NCBI GenBank assembly: GCA_963674495.2
Contig: CAXXLG010000002.1
Location: 186,001 to 250,000 of the forward strand
Reading direction: 5' to 3'
DNA length: 64,000 bases
DNA from: RGIG3178 sp963674495
GTDB taxonomy: Bacteria > Bacillota > Clostridia > Christensenellales > QAND01
In this document: positions 1 to 8,397 of the stretch, piece after piece
Position numbering within the stretch: the stretch's first letter is position 1
Layout: every line of letters starts with the position of its first letter
Notes under the pieces: generated by a model
The model's database searches: none
What the model was told of the DNA's origin: nothing
What the model saw: only the letters and a program-made list of their open reading frames with translations
Made by a program: the position numbers and the translations under genes

Positions 1-463
1 CTGCACCGCCGAACAGGCCGATCTTGCCACCCTTGGGATACGGTGTCAACAAATCGATGACCTTGATGCCGGTCTCGAGTATCTCGGTGGCAGGCTTTTG
101 GTCGATAAAGGGCGGTGCCGTGCGGTGTATCGGCCAGCAAATGGTAGGCTTAATCTCGCCCTTGCCGTCAATGGCCCGTCCCAATACGTCCATCACGCGG
201 CCGATGACCTCCTCACCCACTGGTACGGTGATACTGCCGCCTGTATCGTCCACCGCCAAGCCGCAGCGCAACCCTTCGGTTGCTTCCAACGCCACGGTAC
301 GCACAACACCCTGTTCGACGTGTGCCGCCACTTCCAAAAATACGGTAGTATCGCGCACTTCCAACAGGTTGTGGATGGCCGGTTCCCTTCCAATATCAAA
401 CCGGACATCCAACACCGGCCCCGCGATACGGATGATCTCGCCGCTGTTGCATTCCTTTTGCAT
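1..463 (-). CDS. atpD: ATP synthase F1 subunit beta (N-terminal part, cut by window edge)
   Basis: Catalytic beta subunit of F1, which makes or hydrolyses ATP at the alpha/beta interface. About 154 codons are visible. The protein starts MQKECNSGEIIRIAGPVLDV and shows the beta-barrel domain, then VPVGEEVIGRVMDVLGRAID, PPFIDQKP and the run-up to the Walker A loop (GGKIGLFGGA), where the window ends. The ATG shares one base with the stop of the gamma gene (TGATG), so translation is coupled. It is the last visible gene of the operon; atpC would follow outside the window. Identity is clear from sequence and from position after atpG. Confidence 0.95.
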   Translation of the reverse strand, partial: MQKECNSGEIIRIAGPVLDVRFDIGREPAIHNLLEVRDTTVFLEVAAHVEQGVVRTVALEATEGLRCGLAVDDTGGSITVPVGEEVIGRVMDVLGRAIDGKGEIKPTICWPIHRTAPPFIDQKPATEILETGIKVIDLLTPYPKGGKIGLFGGA

Positions 464-1332
464 CAAATATTTCCCTCCATAGCGTTTGCAGCCGCCGAAA
501 TCTCAGCGATTTCCTGCGTAACGGCATACTGCCGCGCCGTGTTATATTCTTTTTGTAGGTCCTTGAGCATATCATCGGCATTGGTCGTGGCCTTTTGCAT
601 GGCGTTCATCCGTGCGCAGTGCTCACTTGCGATGGCCTGCACCAGCGAACCGAACACCAAGCCGATGGCATACTGCGGCACCAGCGTGTTGAACACTTCC
701 TGTGCGGACGGTTCAAACAGTACGTCGCCGTGATCCACGTCGGCGTCCACGTCGATATAATCCTCCATTTCAAGGGGCAGAAGGCGCGCGCTGTGCGGCC
801 GCTGTACCATGCTGTTGATAAAACGTGTGCTGATGATGAACACTTCGTCCATGATGCCGGCGTCGTAATAGGCAAACACCTGCTCCACGATGTTGCGCGC
901 GTCGGTCATTGTCGGGTTCTGCGCCACGCCCAACAGTTCCATATCCGGCGTAATACCCTTTTTCATAAAATACCGTGTGGCCACCATCCCGATTGTGATA
1001 ATGTAGCGGTTGGTGTGTTTTATGATACGATTGTATGCAAAATCAAGAATCTTCTCGTTGTATGATCCACACATCCCCTTGTCGCCCGCCACCACGATGA
1101 ATGCGGCCCGATCCCCCGGACGTATCTCAAGGTACGGATGGTGGACATATTCGCTACGCGCCAATATACCCTTGACGGTGGCGCGCACGCGCGTGAAGTA
1201 TTCTTGATTGTAGCGAGCATGCATCATGGCGCGGCGCATACGCGAAGTGGACAAAAGATACATCGCGTTGGTGATTTTTCGCGTCTGCGATACGGCACGC
1301 GTATGGTGTTTTACCTCACTGAGATTGTGCAT
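463..1332 (-). CDS. atpG: ATP synthase F1 subunit gamma
   Basis: Central rotor shaft of F1. The 289-residue protein starts at MHNLSEVKHHTRAV, which aligns with the family N-terminus and has GGAGG nine bases upstream. A longer frame to 1371 would run back into atpA and lacks a good site. The N-terminal helix (TRKITNAMYLLSTSRMRRA) and the C-terminal helix (ASEHCARMNAMQKATTNADD) are the conserved coiled-coil pair that sits inside the alpha3beta3 ring. It overlaps the end of atpA by 17 bases and the start of atpD by one. Length is normal. The N-terminal motif is more divergent than in Bacillus but the assignment is safe. Confidence 0.95.
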   Translation of the reverse strand: MHNLSEVKHHTRAVSQTRKITNAMYLLSTSRMRRAMMHARYNQEYFTRVRATVKGILARSEYVHHPYLEIRPGDRAAFIVVAGDKGMCGSYNEKILDFAYNRIIKHTNRYIITIGMVATRYFMKKGITPDMELLGVAQNPTMTDARNIVEQVFAYYDAGIMDEVFIISTRFINSMVQRPHSARLLPLEMEDYIDVDADVDHGDVLFEPSAQEVFNTLVPQYAIGLVFGSLVQAIASEHCARMNAMQKATTNADDMLKDLQKEYNTARQYAVTQEIAEISAAANAMEGNI

Positions 1333-2836
1333 TTTGCACTGCCTCCGCATAGATCCGTATGGATTCGACAAGCAATTCCATGTCCTGATCGCTCAAATCG
1401 CCGTTTACATCGATGTGCGTCATCTCAAGGCGGTTGTTCTCGTATAGGTGACGCAGCATATTCGTTGCAAATTCGCGCATATGCGATACTTCAACGTTTT
1501 CATAGGCGTTTTGCATGAACGCCAACAGCATCGCCACCTGCGAGGACAGCGGCAGCGGGCTCTGCTTTTCCTGTTTCAATATCTCGGTCAAACGCGCACC
1601 GCGCGCGAGCATCTTCTTTGTGGAAACGTCTATGTCCGATCCGAATTGTGCAAAGATCGCCAGTTCGCGGTATTGTGACAACTCGATGCGTAGCGATGAT
1701 GATACCTTCTTCATCGCTGCATACTGGGCGCTACGCCCCACCCGGGACACGGACAGTCCTACATTGACCGCCGGACGGAATCCTCCGTGAAACAGTTCGC
1801 TCTCAAGGTATATCTGCCCGTCGGTGATGGAAATGACGTTGGTAGGGATATAGGCGGATATATCCCCGCCCATTGTCTCCACGATGGGCAACGCGGTCAT
1901 GGAACCGCCCCCCATATCGTCGCTTAAATGTGCGGATCGCTCCAAAAGCCGGCTGTGCAGATAAAACACGTCGCCGGGGTACGCCTCGCGTCCCGGCGGG
2001 CGGCGTAACAGCAGCGACAGCGTGCGGTAGGAGACCGCATGCTTGCTCAGATCATCGTACACCACCAGCACATCCTTGCCCCTGTACATAAAACCCTCCG
2101 CGATGGAACAGGCCGCGTACGGAGCAATGTATTGCATGGCGGGTCCATCGCTGGCGGTGGATGCCACCACCACGCAATGACCCATGGCGTTCGCATCCTT
2201 TAAAGTACGCACGATCTGCGCGATGGAAGATGCCTTTTGCGCGATAGCGCAATAGACGCAGATGACGTCCTTGCCCTTTTGGTTGAGGATCGTATCCAAC
2301 GCGATGGTGGTCTTGCCTGTCTGCCGGTCGCCGATGATCAACTCGCGCTGGCCCTTGCCGATGGGAATCATGGAATCGATGCCAATCAGCCCTGTCATCA
2401 GCGGGTCGTCCACCTTCTGCCTCTGTATCAAACCCGGTGCCGGCTGCTCGATGGGCCGGTATTTTCGTACGGATAACGGCAGACCGTCCAGCGGACGGCC
2501 AATGGGATCCAAAACGCGGCCCAGCAATTCGTCGCCTTGCGGCACCTCTACAACCCTATCGGTACCGCGCACCTCGCTGCCAACGCTGACGTTGTCGCCC
2601 ACCGCAAGCAGTACGGCGCCAACGCCTTCGATTTTAAGATCAAGCGCCATGCCATATACGCCGCCCTCAAAGGCCAACAGCTCACCGTAACGCCTGCCCG
2701 GTAGACCGGTTACGTGCACCACACCGTCGGATGCTTGCGACACCTTACCGGCGTTGTACACCTGCGCTTTGGCATCGTAGGACAGTATACGCTGCTTGAG
2801 ATATTTATTTATTTTTTCATTATCATGCGATTGCAT
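1316..2836 (-). CDS. atpA: ATP synthase F1 subunit alpha
   Basis: Non-catalytic nucleotide-binding subunit of F1, 506 residues, normal length. The beta-barrel domain is followed by the Walker A loop GDRQTGKT near residue 170, the Walker B region VLVVYDDLSKHAVSYR near 265, RRPPGREAYPGD, and the C-terminal helical domain. The N-terminal peptide that normally binds the delta subunit (SHDNEKINKYLKQRILSYD) is present, which matters because the delta gene upstream lacks the domain it would bind. It lies 17 bases after atpH. Confidence 0.97.
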   Translation of the reverse strand: MQSHDNEKINKYLKQRILSYDAKAQVYNAGKVSQASDGVVHVTGLPGRRYGELLAFEGGVYGMALDLKIEGVGAVLLAVGDNVSVGSEVRGTDRVVEVPQGDELLGRVLDPIGRPLDGLPLSVRKYRPIEQPAPGLIQRQKVDDPLMTGLIGIDSMIPIGKGQRELIIGDRQTGKTTIALDTILNQKGKDVICVYCAIAQKASSIAQIVRTLKDANAMGHCVVVASTASDGPAMQYIAPYAACSIAEGFMYRGKDVLVVYDDLSKHAVSYRTLSLLLRRPPGREAYPGDVFYLHSRLLERSAHLSDDMGGGSMTALPIVETMGGDISAYIPTNVISITDGQIYLESELFHGGFRPAVNVGLSVSRVGRSAQYAAMKKVSSSLRIELSQYRELAIFAQFGSDIDVSTKKMLARGARLTEILKQEKQSPLPLSSQVAMLLAFMQNAYENVEVSHMREFATNMLRHLYENNRLEMTHIDVNGDLSDQDMELLVESIRIYAEAVQNAQSQ

Positions 2837-2853
2837 TTATGCTCCTCACAAAC

Positions 2854-3078
2854 CTATGCATCCGCCGTGAGGCGTTTGCTAAGCTCGGCAAGCTTACTTT
2901 TGATGCTCGCATCCAATACCTTGCCGTCGATTTTTGCTACAAAGCCGCCGATTAGCTCATCGTCCCGTTTCACGGTAAAAGAAGCGGATTCATCATACCG
3001 AAGCGCCAGCCGGTCGCACAGCGAAGCGATCTGATCACGTGTCCATGGCCCGGCTATGCGAAGTTCCGCTTTTTCCAT
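2854..3078 (-). CDS. atpH: ATP synthase F1 subunit delta, C-terminal part only
   Basis: Peripheral-stalk subunit delta (OSCP), but only 74 residues where about 175-180 are usual. What is present matches the conserved C-terminal segment: SFTVKRDDELIGGFVAKIDG followed by DASIKSKLAELSKRL. The N-terminal six-helix domain that docks on the alpha subunits is absent. The ATG lies one base after the stop of atpF, and atpF has a normal length and end, so the missing part is neither fused to b nor left upstream in another frame that I can see. The frame is open and the ribosome binding context is kept, so this looks like an evolved short form rather than a pseudogene; that is an inference. Confidence 0.8.
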   Translation of the reverse strand: MEKAELRIAGPWTRDQIASLCDRLALRYDESASFTVKRDDELIGGFVAKIDGKVLDASIKSKLAELSKRLTADA

Positions 3079-3079
3079 G

Positions 3080-3568
3080 TCATTTCACCTCGTTGAAGAA
3101 TTCGTCGACGATTTTGTCGTTGTCCTCATTTTGAATTTCGCGCTTGAGAAGCTGCCTTGCGATATCAACCGACAGTGCCGCCACATCGTCCTTGAGGTCC
3201 ATCAGGGCGTGTTTATGCTCCAGTTCAGCCTGCTGGCGTGCCGTTTTTAAAATGGACTCGGCTTCCGCTTTGGCGTTTTGAATGATAGCGTCCGCCTGAT
3301 TGAGTGCCACCGCCTGCTTTTCCTTCATGACGGCCAGCGCGTCCTTCTCCTGCTGCGCCAGCGTCTGCGTCAATTCATGTTGTTCGCGCTCCACCTCGTC
3401 ATGCTTTTGCCGGGCATCGACCAGTTCCTGGTTTATGCGTTCACTGCGCTTATCCATAAACTTTTTGACAGGTTTATAGACTAAAAACCGCAGGATGACA
3501 AACAGAACGATGATGTTTGCAATGTTGATGACCAATTCCATCGGAATGGTCTTAAAATCCAATCCCAT
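3080..3568 (-). CDS. atpF: ATP synthase F0 subunit b
   Basis: Peripheral-stalk subunit b, 162 residues, normal length. One N-terminal membrane segment (LVINIANIIVLFVILRFLVY, residues about 12-31) is followed by the conserved basic KPVKKFMDKRSERI and a long charged amphipathic helix rich in Glu, Gln, Ala and Lys that dimerises along the stator. The stop is one base before the atpH start, so b and delta are translationally coupled. It ends DEFFNEVK with no delta-like extension, so the short delta is not rescued by a b-delta fusion as seen in some Actinobacteria. Confidence 0.95.
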   Translation of the reverse strand: MGLDFKTIPMELVINIANIIVLFVILRFLVYKPVKKFMDKRSERINQELVDARQKHDEVEREQHELTQTLAQQEKDALAVMKEKQAVALNQADAIIQNAKAEAESILKTARQQAELEHKHALMDLKDDVAALSVDIARQLLKREIQNEDNDKIVDEFFNEVK

Positions 3569-3584
3569 TTAAATTCTCCTCCCG

Positions 3585-3797
3585 CTATCCGACGAAGAGA
3601 ATCAATAGGCCGGTGACAAAACCGTAGATCGCGGTCGATTCCGTCAGTGCTAGGCCGAGCAACAAAATGGCGTTGATTTTTCCCGATGCCTCGGGTTGGC
3701 GCGCCACGGCCTCCACCGCTTTACCGGTGGCAAACCCCATCATCATACCGGCCCCCATTGCCGGCAGAAGCGCCAATGCTGCTGCGAGATACTGCAT
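3585..3797 (-). CDS. atpE: ATP synthase F0 subunit c (proteolipid ring)
   Basis: Two-helix hairpin proteolipid of 70 residues that forms the rotating membrane ring. Helix 1 has the glycine-rich packing face, the polar loop is ARQPEA, and helix 2 carries the ion-binding carboxylate in ALTESTAIYG. The Glu-Ser-Thr...Tyr set looks like the sodium-binding c subunits of Ilyobacter/Propionigenium. The helix-1 Gln of that signature is replaced: GAGMMMGFATGKAVE has Met where GPGVGQGYAAGKAVE has Gln. Coupling ion is therefore uncertain. It sits between atpB and atpF with normal spacing. Confidence 0.95.
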   Translation of the reverse strand: MQYLAAALALLPAMGAGMMMGFATGKAVEAVARQPEASGKINAILLLGLALTESTAIYGFVTGLLILFVG

Positions 3798-3823
3798 AAT
3801 AAATTTCCTCCTTAGACTAAATG

Positions 3824-4930
3824 CTATTCCGCTGCCTCATTGATAAAGGTCAGCGACAGCGTAACAAAAATATATGCCTGAATCAGTGGGTGGAACACGT
3901 TAAAGTAAAGGCCCACCACCGACGGCAAACCAATACCGTTCGCGCCCAATGCTATTTTTAACAGGTCCATCACGATCAACCCGCCGATCATGTTGCCGAA
4001 CAGCCGGCACGCAAGCGATACCGGTATGGCAAAATCGGTAAGTATCTTGATGGGTAAGATAACCGGCGACGGCTGCATCAGGCTTCGAACACGTCCGCCG
4101 ATCCCCTTTTCCTTGATGCCGTAATAGTTAATAAACACAAATGTGATCAGCGCCATGGACAACGTCATCTTTAAATCCGCCATCGGCGGTCGAAGTCCTA
4201 TGACCTCAACCAAAGCGCTACCCACCATCAAAAGTGCAATAGTGAACATATAGCAGGCCAGCGCATCTGTTGCTGCGTGCATTTTGCCATGCGTATATTT
4301 GTCGATGCCTTCAATGCTCATTTCAACTAGGTTTTGCAGGCCTTTGGGCTTTTCCCGAAAATGCGGTACCGCCAACCCACGGAACAGGACGGCGAGTACC
4401 GCCGTCACCGCAATGATCAACCATACGGTCAAAACGCTGCTGCTAACGGGTAAACCGAACAACGTTACATTCTTGGCAAAAATTTCGATGTTGATTTCCC
4501 TGCTCTGCATGCCGTAGATCGCCACCAGGATACGGCCGAATGCAAACCAAACCGATATCAGGAACACGCCTTTGAGCATCCATCTCTTGCGTTTTTCGTT
4601 TTTTTGACTTTTTTCTTTCGATTGGGCGCTCTTCACGCCGACCTCCACCATGGTCTGGAGTGTCTTGGGCTTATCCCTCAAGCGCGGAACAACAAAAACG
4701 CGGAACAAAACAGCCAGCACCGTGATCACCGCCATGGTTTCCCATACGTACATGACGCTCTTGCTCAATGAAATCCCGACTGCACATCCTACGGAAACCA
4801 AAAAAAGCGCCTTGGGCATCCATGATATACGCTTCCCAGCATCGGATGAATTGGCCATAGATGTACGCAACCAGAGATACGCAGCCACCGCTATCATAAC
4901 CGCGGCACCCGCCTGCAACCAAGCACTCAT
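3824..4930 (-). CDS. atpB: ATP synthase F0 subunit a with duplicated N-terminal extension
   Basis: Stator channel subunit a, 368 residues against the usual 220-260. The canonical part begins near residue 145 (IEIFAKNVTLFGLPVSSSVL) and contains the essential Arg in SLACRLFGNMIGG and the C-terminal FHPLIQAYIFVTLSLTFI. The first 144 residues are extra. They contain two copies of a hydrophobic block (WMPKALFLVSVGCAVG at 37 and WMLKGVFLISVWFAFG at 117) and a second copy of the first canonical membrane helix: YVWETMAVITVLAVLFR at 61 matches TVWLIIAVTAVLAVLFR at 168, and PRLRDKPKTLQTMVE matches PHFREKPKGLQNLVE. The chosen ATG (MSAWLQ) lies one base after the stop of the upstream gene with a GGAAGGTGA site. 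Confidence 0.93.
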   Translation of the reverse strand: MSAWLQAGAAVMIAVAAYLWLRTSMANSSDAGKRISWMPKALFLVSVGCAVGISLSKSVMYVWETMAVITVLAVLFRVFVVPRLRDKPKTLQTMVEVGVKSAQSKEKSQKNEKRKRWMLKGVFLISVWFAFGRILVAIYGMQSREINIEIFAKNVTLFGLPVSSSVLTVWLIIAVTAVLAVLFRGLAVPHFREKPKGLQNLVEMSIEGIDKYTHGKMHAATDALACYMFTIALLMVGSALVEVIGLRPPMADLKMTLSMALITFVFINYYGIKEKGIGGRVRSLMQPSPVILPIKILTDFAIPVSLACRLFGNMIGGLIVMDLLKIALGANGIGLPSVVGLYFNVFHPLIQAYIFVTLSLTFINEAAE

Positions 4931-4931
4931 A

Positions 4932-5198
4932 TCAGTCACCTTCCCTTTTTGTGCGCCGTTGTTTGAAATAAGCATACAACGAACTTGTGATCAACGCCCC
5001 GGCCATTACCGCGCCGCTCGCCACCAACTGATTACGCCACAAGATCATAACCAGTGCCAATACGCCCATCATACAAAACAAATTAAGCACCGATGCGATC
5101 AGGACACGCGTTGTACGGCCCGCCAAGATGGATGCTACCATCTCTTTGAGCAGAACAAATTCCAAAAGGCCCCCAAGTAGCCCCACCAACCATCCCAT
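4932..5198 (-). CDS. atpI: AtpI-like membrane protein, first gene of the ATP synthase operon
   Basis: Small protein of 88 residues with about four hydrophobic segments (GWLVGLLGGLLEFVLL; VLIASVLNLFCMMGVLALVM; VASGAVMAGALITSSLYAYF) and a basic tail. Size, topology and position directly before atpB fit the AtpI/UncI family, which in other bacteria is linked to c-ring assembly or magnesium supply. Sequence recognition is weaker than for the other subunits, so the name rests mainly on position. The stop is one base before the chosen atpB start. Confidence 0.65.
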   Translation of the reverse strand: MGWLVGLLGGLLEFVLLKEMVASILAGRTTRVLIASVLNLFCMMGVLALVMILWRNQLVASGAVMAGALITSSLYAYFKQRRTKREGD

Positions 5199-5573
5199 TG
5201 CGGTTTGCCCCCTATGCCATGATATTGCATGGCTTTTTGGCTGTTCTCTATGATAACTTGTGATCCACTGTTATAATTCTTTATCATACGCCCATCGGTT
5301 TTGATTCACAATATGATTCTCTCAGGAAACGGACAGAAATCAGGCAGAATGGCGTGAATTTCTTATTTTATTACACTATATCTCCGTTATACTATTTGTA
5401 TCTCCATATTCCTTTATATTATCATGGTTCAAATGCCGATAGTGTATCTTACAACCTATGATAAAAACAATGGGGCCGTGTATAGGATCATTCACCAGCA
5501 ATCGTATACCTACGCTATTTCTTCATTTACATTTATTCACATCCCTGCTATGCTATTCAGTGAGGTGATCATC
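5199..5573. other. Divergent intergenic region between the ATP synthase operon and bioY
   Basis: AT-rich spacer of 375 bases with no convincing gene. It should hold promoters for both directions. A plausible minus-strand promoter is listed separately. I looked for a BirA-type TTGTAAAC...GTTTACAA operator before bioY and did not find a good one. Confidence 0.6.
5283..5311 (-). promoter_or_regulatory. Candidate sigma-A promoter for the ATP synthase operon
   Basis: On the minus strand, -35 TTGTGA and -10 TATGAT are separated by exactly 17 bases, about 85 bases upstream of the first operon gene. The -35 is imperfect, so this is a candidate only. Confidence 0.4.
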
Positions 5574-6128
5574 ATGCAACGTTTGACACCACGTTCGCTG
5601 GCAATGTGCGCACTGTTTGCCACGCTGATCATGGTGGGCGCTATGATCCGCATTCCGCTGCCCTACATCCCCTTTACGCTTCAAACGCTGTTCGTTTTCC
5701 TGTCCGGCTTGATTCTGGGACCGGCACTGGGGCTTACAAGTGCGACGCTGTACTTGATCGCCGGTCTGATCGGCCTGCCGGTGTTCACCAACGGCGGCGG
5801 TCTTCTGTATGTCCTTCAGCCAACGTTCGGCTATATATTAGCCTTCTGCCCGGCCACTTATGTAATCGGCTATCTGGCACACAAGCGCCCTTCCGCTGGC
5901 CTGTGGTATATCATGCTTTGCTGTTTTGCCGGTGTTGCCATTATCTATATTTTAGGCGTTGCCTATTACGTCATGATTGCCCGCTTGTATCTTGGGCAAA
6001 CCATCTCGATTTGGCAGCTTAGCATTTCCGGTGCGCTGGTGTTTTTGCCCAAGGACGCCCTGATCTGCTTTACCGCCGCCTATTTGTACAAGCGGTTGCC
6101 CCCTTCGCTTTTGCCACATACCCGATAG
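5574..6128 (+). CDS. bioY: Biotin ECF transporter substrate-binding protein BioY
   Basis: Membrane S-component that binds biotin and, with an EcfA1-EcfA2-EcfT module, imports it. The 184-residue protein starts MQRLTPRSLAMCALFATLIM with GAGGTG upstream; longer in-frame starts have no site. Family signatures are IPLPYIPFTLQTLFV, LSGLILGP, YLIAGLIGLPVF and the glycine-rich loop before PTFGYILAF. Five to six membrane helices are evident, and FLPKDALICFTAAYLYKRL closes the protein. No biotin biosynthesis or ECF gene is adjacent; an ECF core is encoded at 53.7-56.2 kb, so shared use is likely but inferred. Confidence 0.92.
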   Translation: MQRLTPRSLAMCALFATLIMVGAMIRIPLPYIPFTLQTLFVFLSGLILGPALGLTSATLYLIAGLIGLPVFTNGGGLLYVLQPTFGYILAFCPATYVIGYLAHKRPSAGLWYIMLCCFAGVAIIYILGVAYYVMIARLYLGQTISIWQLSISGALVFLPKDALICFTAAYLYKRLPPSLLPHTR

Positions 6129-6259
6129 CCAACCTCGATTTATACGAGGCATATGTTCCCATAATGGAGATGGCGGCAGTACCCCAAACCCGGGTTATGC
6201 CACTTCATCACCGTCCCATATTCTTCGATATTTGCATCATCTTTGCCGCGCCGCCCGCT

Positions 6260-7013
6260 CTATCCCAAAGCTTCTGCCAGCGTGTTCTTAAGCCCACGGT
6301 ACAAGACCTTGTTGTCCTGGGTCACCAACAACAGGCGCACGCCCATACCGCGAAGCTCTCTGGTGCGCTGCGCGTTGCTTGACAGAATCATCGGCTGCTT
6401 GCCCGCCGCAACCGCCTTCTCGATGATGCTCTTCTCTTTGGCAAGTATTTCGGGGGCGGTGTTTTGTCCCAAGAGTCCATAGGATTGCGACAGGTCGTTT
6501 CGACCCGTCACCACAATGTCGATGCCTTCAAGTGCGAAAATGTCATCGAGGTTGCACAGCCTGTTTTTCTTCAATTTGAATGCCCAGCGTCACGTGATCG
6601 CTATTGGTGCTAAACAAATAGGATTTTATGGCATCGTGCCCATACCGCACAGCACGCGAATCACCGGAAATGCTCCGCTGGCCAATGGGATAGTCCTTGC
6701 TCTTCGCAATTGCTTCTTTTGCACGGTCAACCGTGCTTACGGAGGGTATCAGCACGTTACCCACACCCGCATCTAAAAGCGCGGTTATATCATCCATGCG
6801 CGGTACGCGCGCCTGTACCGCCAAATCCACCAACGTTGCGGTGCGTATCAATTCACGCACCTGCGCAAATCCCATGAGCTTGTGCTCCAGATCGATGCGG
6901 ATGAAATCTAATCCGGCCAAAGCGGCTAATTCGACAACCGTCGGATCGGGAATGTTTACAAATAAGCCAAAGGCACAGTCCTTCTCTTTGAGCAGACGTT
7001 GAAAACTCATCAT
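6260..7013 (-). pseudogene. HpcH/HpaI-family aldolase, frameshifted
   Basis: Relative of class II pyruvate-dependent aldolases that cleave 2-keto-3-deoxy or 4-hydroxy-2-oxo acids. It starts MMSFQRLLKEKDCAFGLFVN with AAGGGGA upstream. The first frame shows FIRIDLEHKLMGF (catalytic His), ARVPRMDD, GVGNVLIPSV and the metal-ligand Glu in GIQIEEK. The frame then breaks near 6554: QAV continues in another frame as NLDDIFALEGIDIVVTGRND (metal-ligand Asp) and on to the normal end. Dropping one base, the C opposite position 6554, restores a single frame of about 250 residues, the family length. Either a recent natural frameshift or a single-base sequence error. Confidence 0.85.
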
Positions 7014-7262
7014 CGCAAGAATTCCCCTTTGTTCGCCGTTTTCTATCATTATTATAGCATTTTTAAGTTCAAAACAATAGGTAGGGTTGCCATCCAAAAA
7101 CCGGCTCGCGGATATCCCGTACTGCTTGGCTGCGCAAGAAAGCAAAAGGGATATACGTACAATGGCAGGGACATACTGGTATCGCTTCCAGAAATTGTGC
7201 CTGTCTAATATATTACAATTATGTTACGATTTTTACGCACACATCACACAAGGAGGAATTGC

Positions 7263-8249
7263 ATGAAACGGTTTACAGCATTATTTATGGCAGTCCTGTG
7301 CCTGGGTTTGATTGTAAGCCCGTTCGGGCAAACGGCAACGGCGGCGGGTTCACCTTCAGCGGGGCGCATCACCACGCAGAGCACCGCTTTGAACGTACGC
7401 TCACAGCCCACCACATCATCCACGGTCATCGGTACATTGCCGCGCGGCAGCGCTGTGACGCTACTGGATAAAAGGGGGGGCTGGTGGCATGTGCAAATGG
7501 CTGGCGGTGTAAGCGGCTACTGCTACGCCTCGTATATTGCCGAGGTATCGGGCAGCGAATCCATGATCATCTCCACCTCGTGGTCCCCGCTGAATATACG
7601 CAGCGGCCCATCCACAACCTACGCCATATTGACCAAGCTTGCCAAGGGAACTCCAGTTGTCAAACTGTCAAATTCCGGCAACTTCGGCTATATCCTCTAC
7701 GACGGCACCCGTTTGGGTTATGCCAGCCTTTCCTATCTGAGCACCATAAGCGGAACAACGGCCGCAACCGTCAATAACTATGCCGCGATATCGCTGTCCG
7801 TTCCCAGCTACAAGCAGACGGACAGCCGCTGGGCGTCCGTTACGGTGGGCAGTTCTGGTAGGACCATAAGCGACATCGGCTGCGCAACCACGGCACTGTC
7901 CATGACCGAATCGTACCGTCTGGGCGCAACCGTTACACCCGCCATGATGGAAGATCGCCTAAACTATACGTCCGGCGGCGCAGTATACTGGCCCAGTGCC
8001 TACGCGGTGGGCGGTTCGATGAGCCTGTCCGATATCTACGATAAGCTCAAGGGCGGAACGCCCGTGATCATCGGCGCGAAAAATTCGTACGGCAGCACGC
8101 ACTTCGTGGTGGTCACCGGGTACGGCGGTGGCAACAGCCTAAGTTCGTCCGGCTTCGCCATCAACGATCCCGGCTCCAACAGCCGCACCACGCTGTCGGC
8201 CTACCTGTCCGCCTATCCGAACATCTACCGCAGCGTATACGCGAAATAA
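7263..8249 (+). CDS. Secreted protein with two bacterial SH3 domains and a C39-like peptidase domain
   Basis: The 328-residue exported protein starts at the ATG after AAGGAGGAATTGC. A Sec signal peptide covers about residues 1-28 (hydrophobic LFMAVLCLGLIVSP, cleavage near TATAA). Two SH3b modules follow (ALNVRSQPTTSSTVIGTL and PLNIRSGPSTTYAILTKL), which usually bind cell-wall peptides. The C-terminal domain is of the Peptidase_C39_2 type: VPSYKQTDSRW, catalytic Cys in DIGCATTALSM, His in THFVVVTGYGG and Asp in AINDPGS. Likely a cell-wall or extracellular cysteine peptidase; substrate unknown. It is a single-gene unit with a strong terminator 56 bases downstream. Confidence 0.88.
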   Translation: MKRFTALFMAVLCLGLIVSPFGQTATAAGSPSAGRITTQSTALNVRSQPTTSSTVIGTLPRGSAVTLLDKRGGWWHVQMAGGVSGYCYASYIAEVSGSESMIISTSWSPLNIRSGPSTTYAILTKLAKGTPVVKLSNSGNFGYILYDGTRLGYASLSYLSTISGTTAATVNNYAAISLSVPSYKQTDSRWASVTVGSSGRTISDIGCATTALSMTESYRLGATVTPAMMEDRLNYTSGGAVYWPSAYAVGGSMSLSDIYDKLKGGTPVIIGAKNSYGSTHFVVVTGYGGGNSLSSSGFAINDPGSNSRTTLSAYLSAYPNIYRSVYAK

Positions 8250-8305
8250 CGGGCACGATCAAACGATGCGCATTTGCCGGTCATAAGCCGAACAACAATC
8301 CGATA

Positions 8306-8350
8306 ACAAAAAAGGCAAAGGTTCATGCAAAAGCGCCCTTGCCTTTTTGT
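8306..8350. terminator. Bidirectional rho-independent terminator
   Basis: The inverted repeat CAAAAAAGGCAAAGG / CCCTTGCCTTTTTG has a short loop and runs of A and T on the two sides. It serves the C39 gene on the plus strand and the ABC permease gene on the minus strand. Confidence 0.85.
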
Positions 8351-8397
8351 ATAAAACAACCCTGCGTTGTAGCCGCCATTATAGGCCTCGATTCGCC

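Noticed and set aside
98..733. Long plus-strand frame opposite atpD/atpG
   Set aside because: It is a shadow of strongly conserved ATP synthase genes on the other strand.
5424..5573. N-terminal extension of BioY
   Set aside because: No ribosome binding site and the added residues are not part of the family; the internal ATG has GAGGTG.
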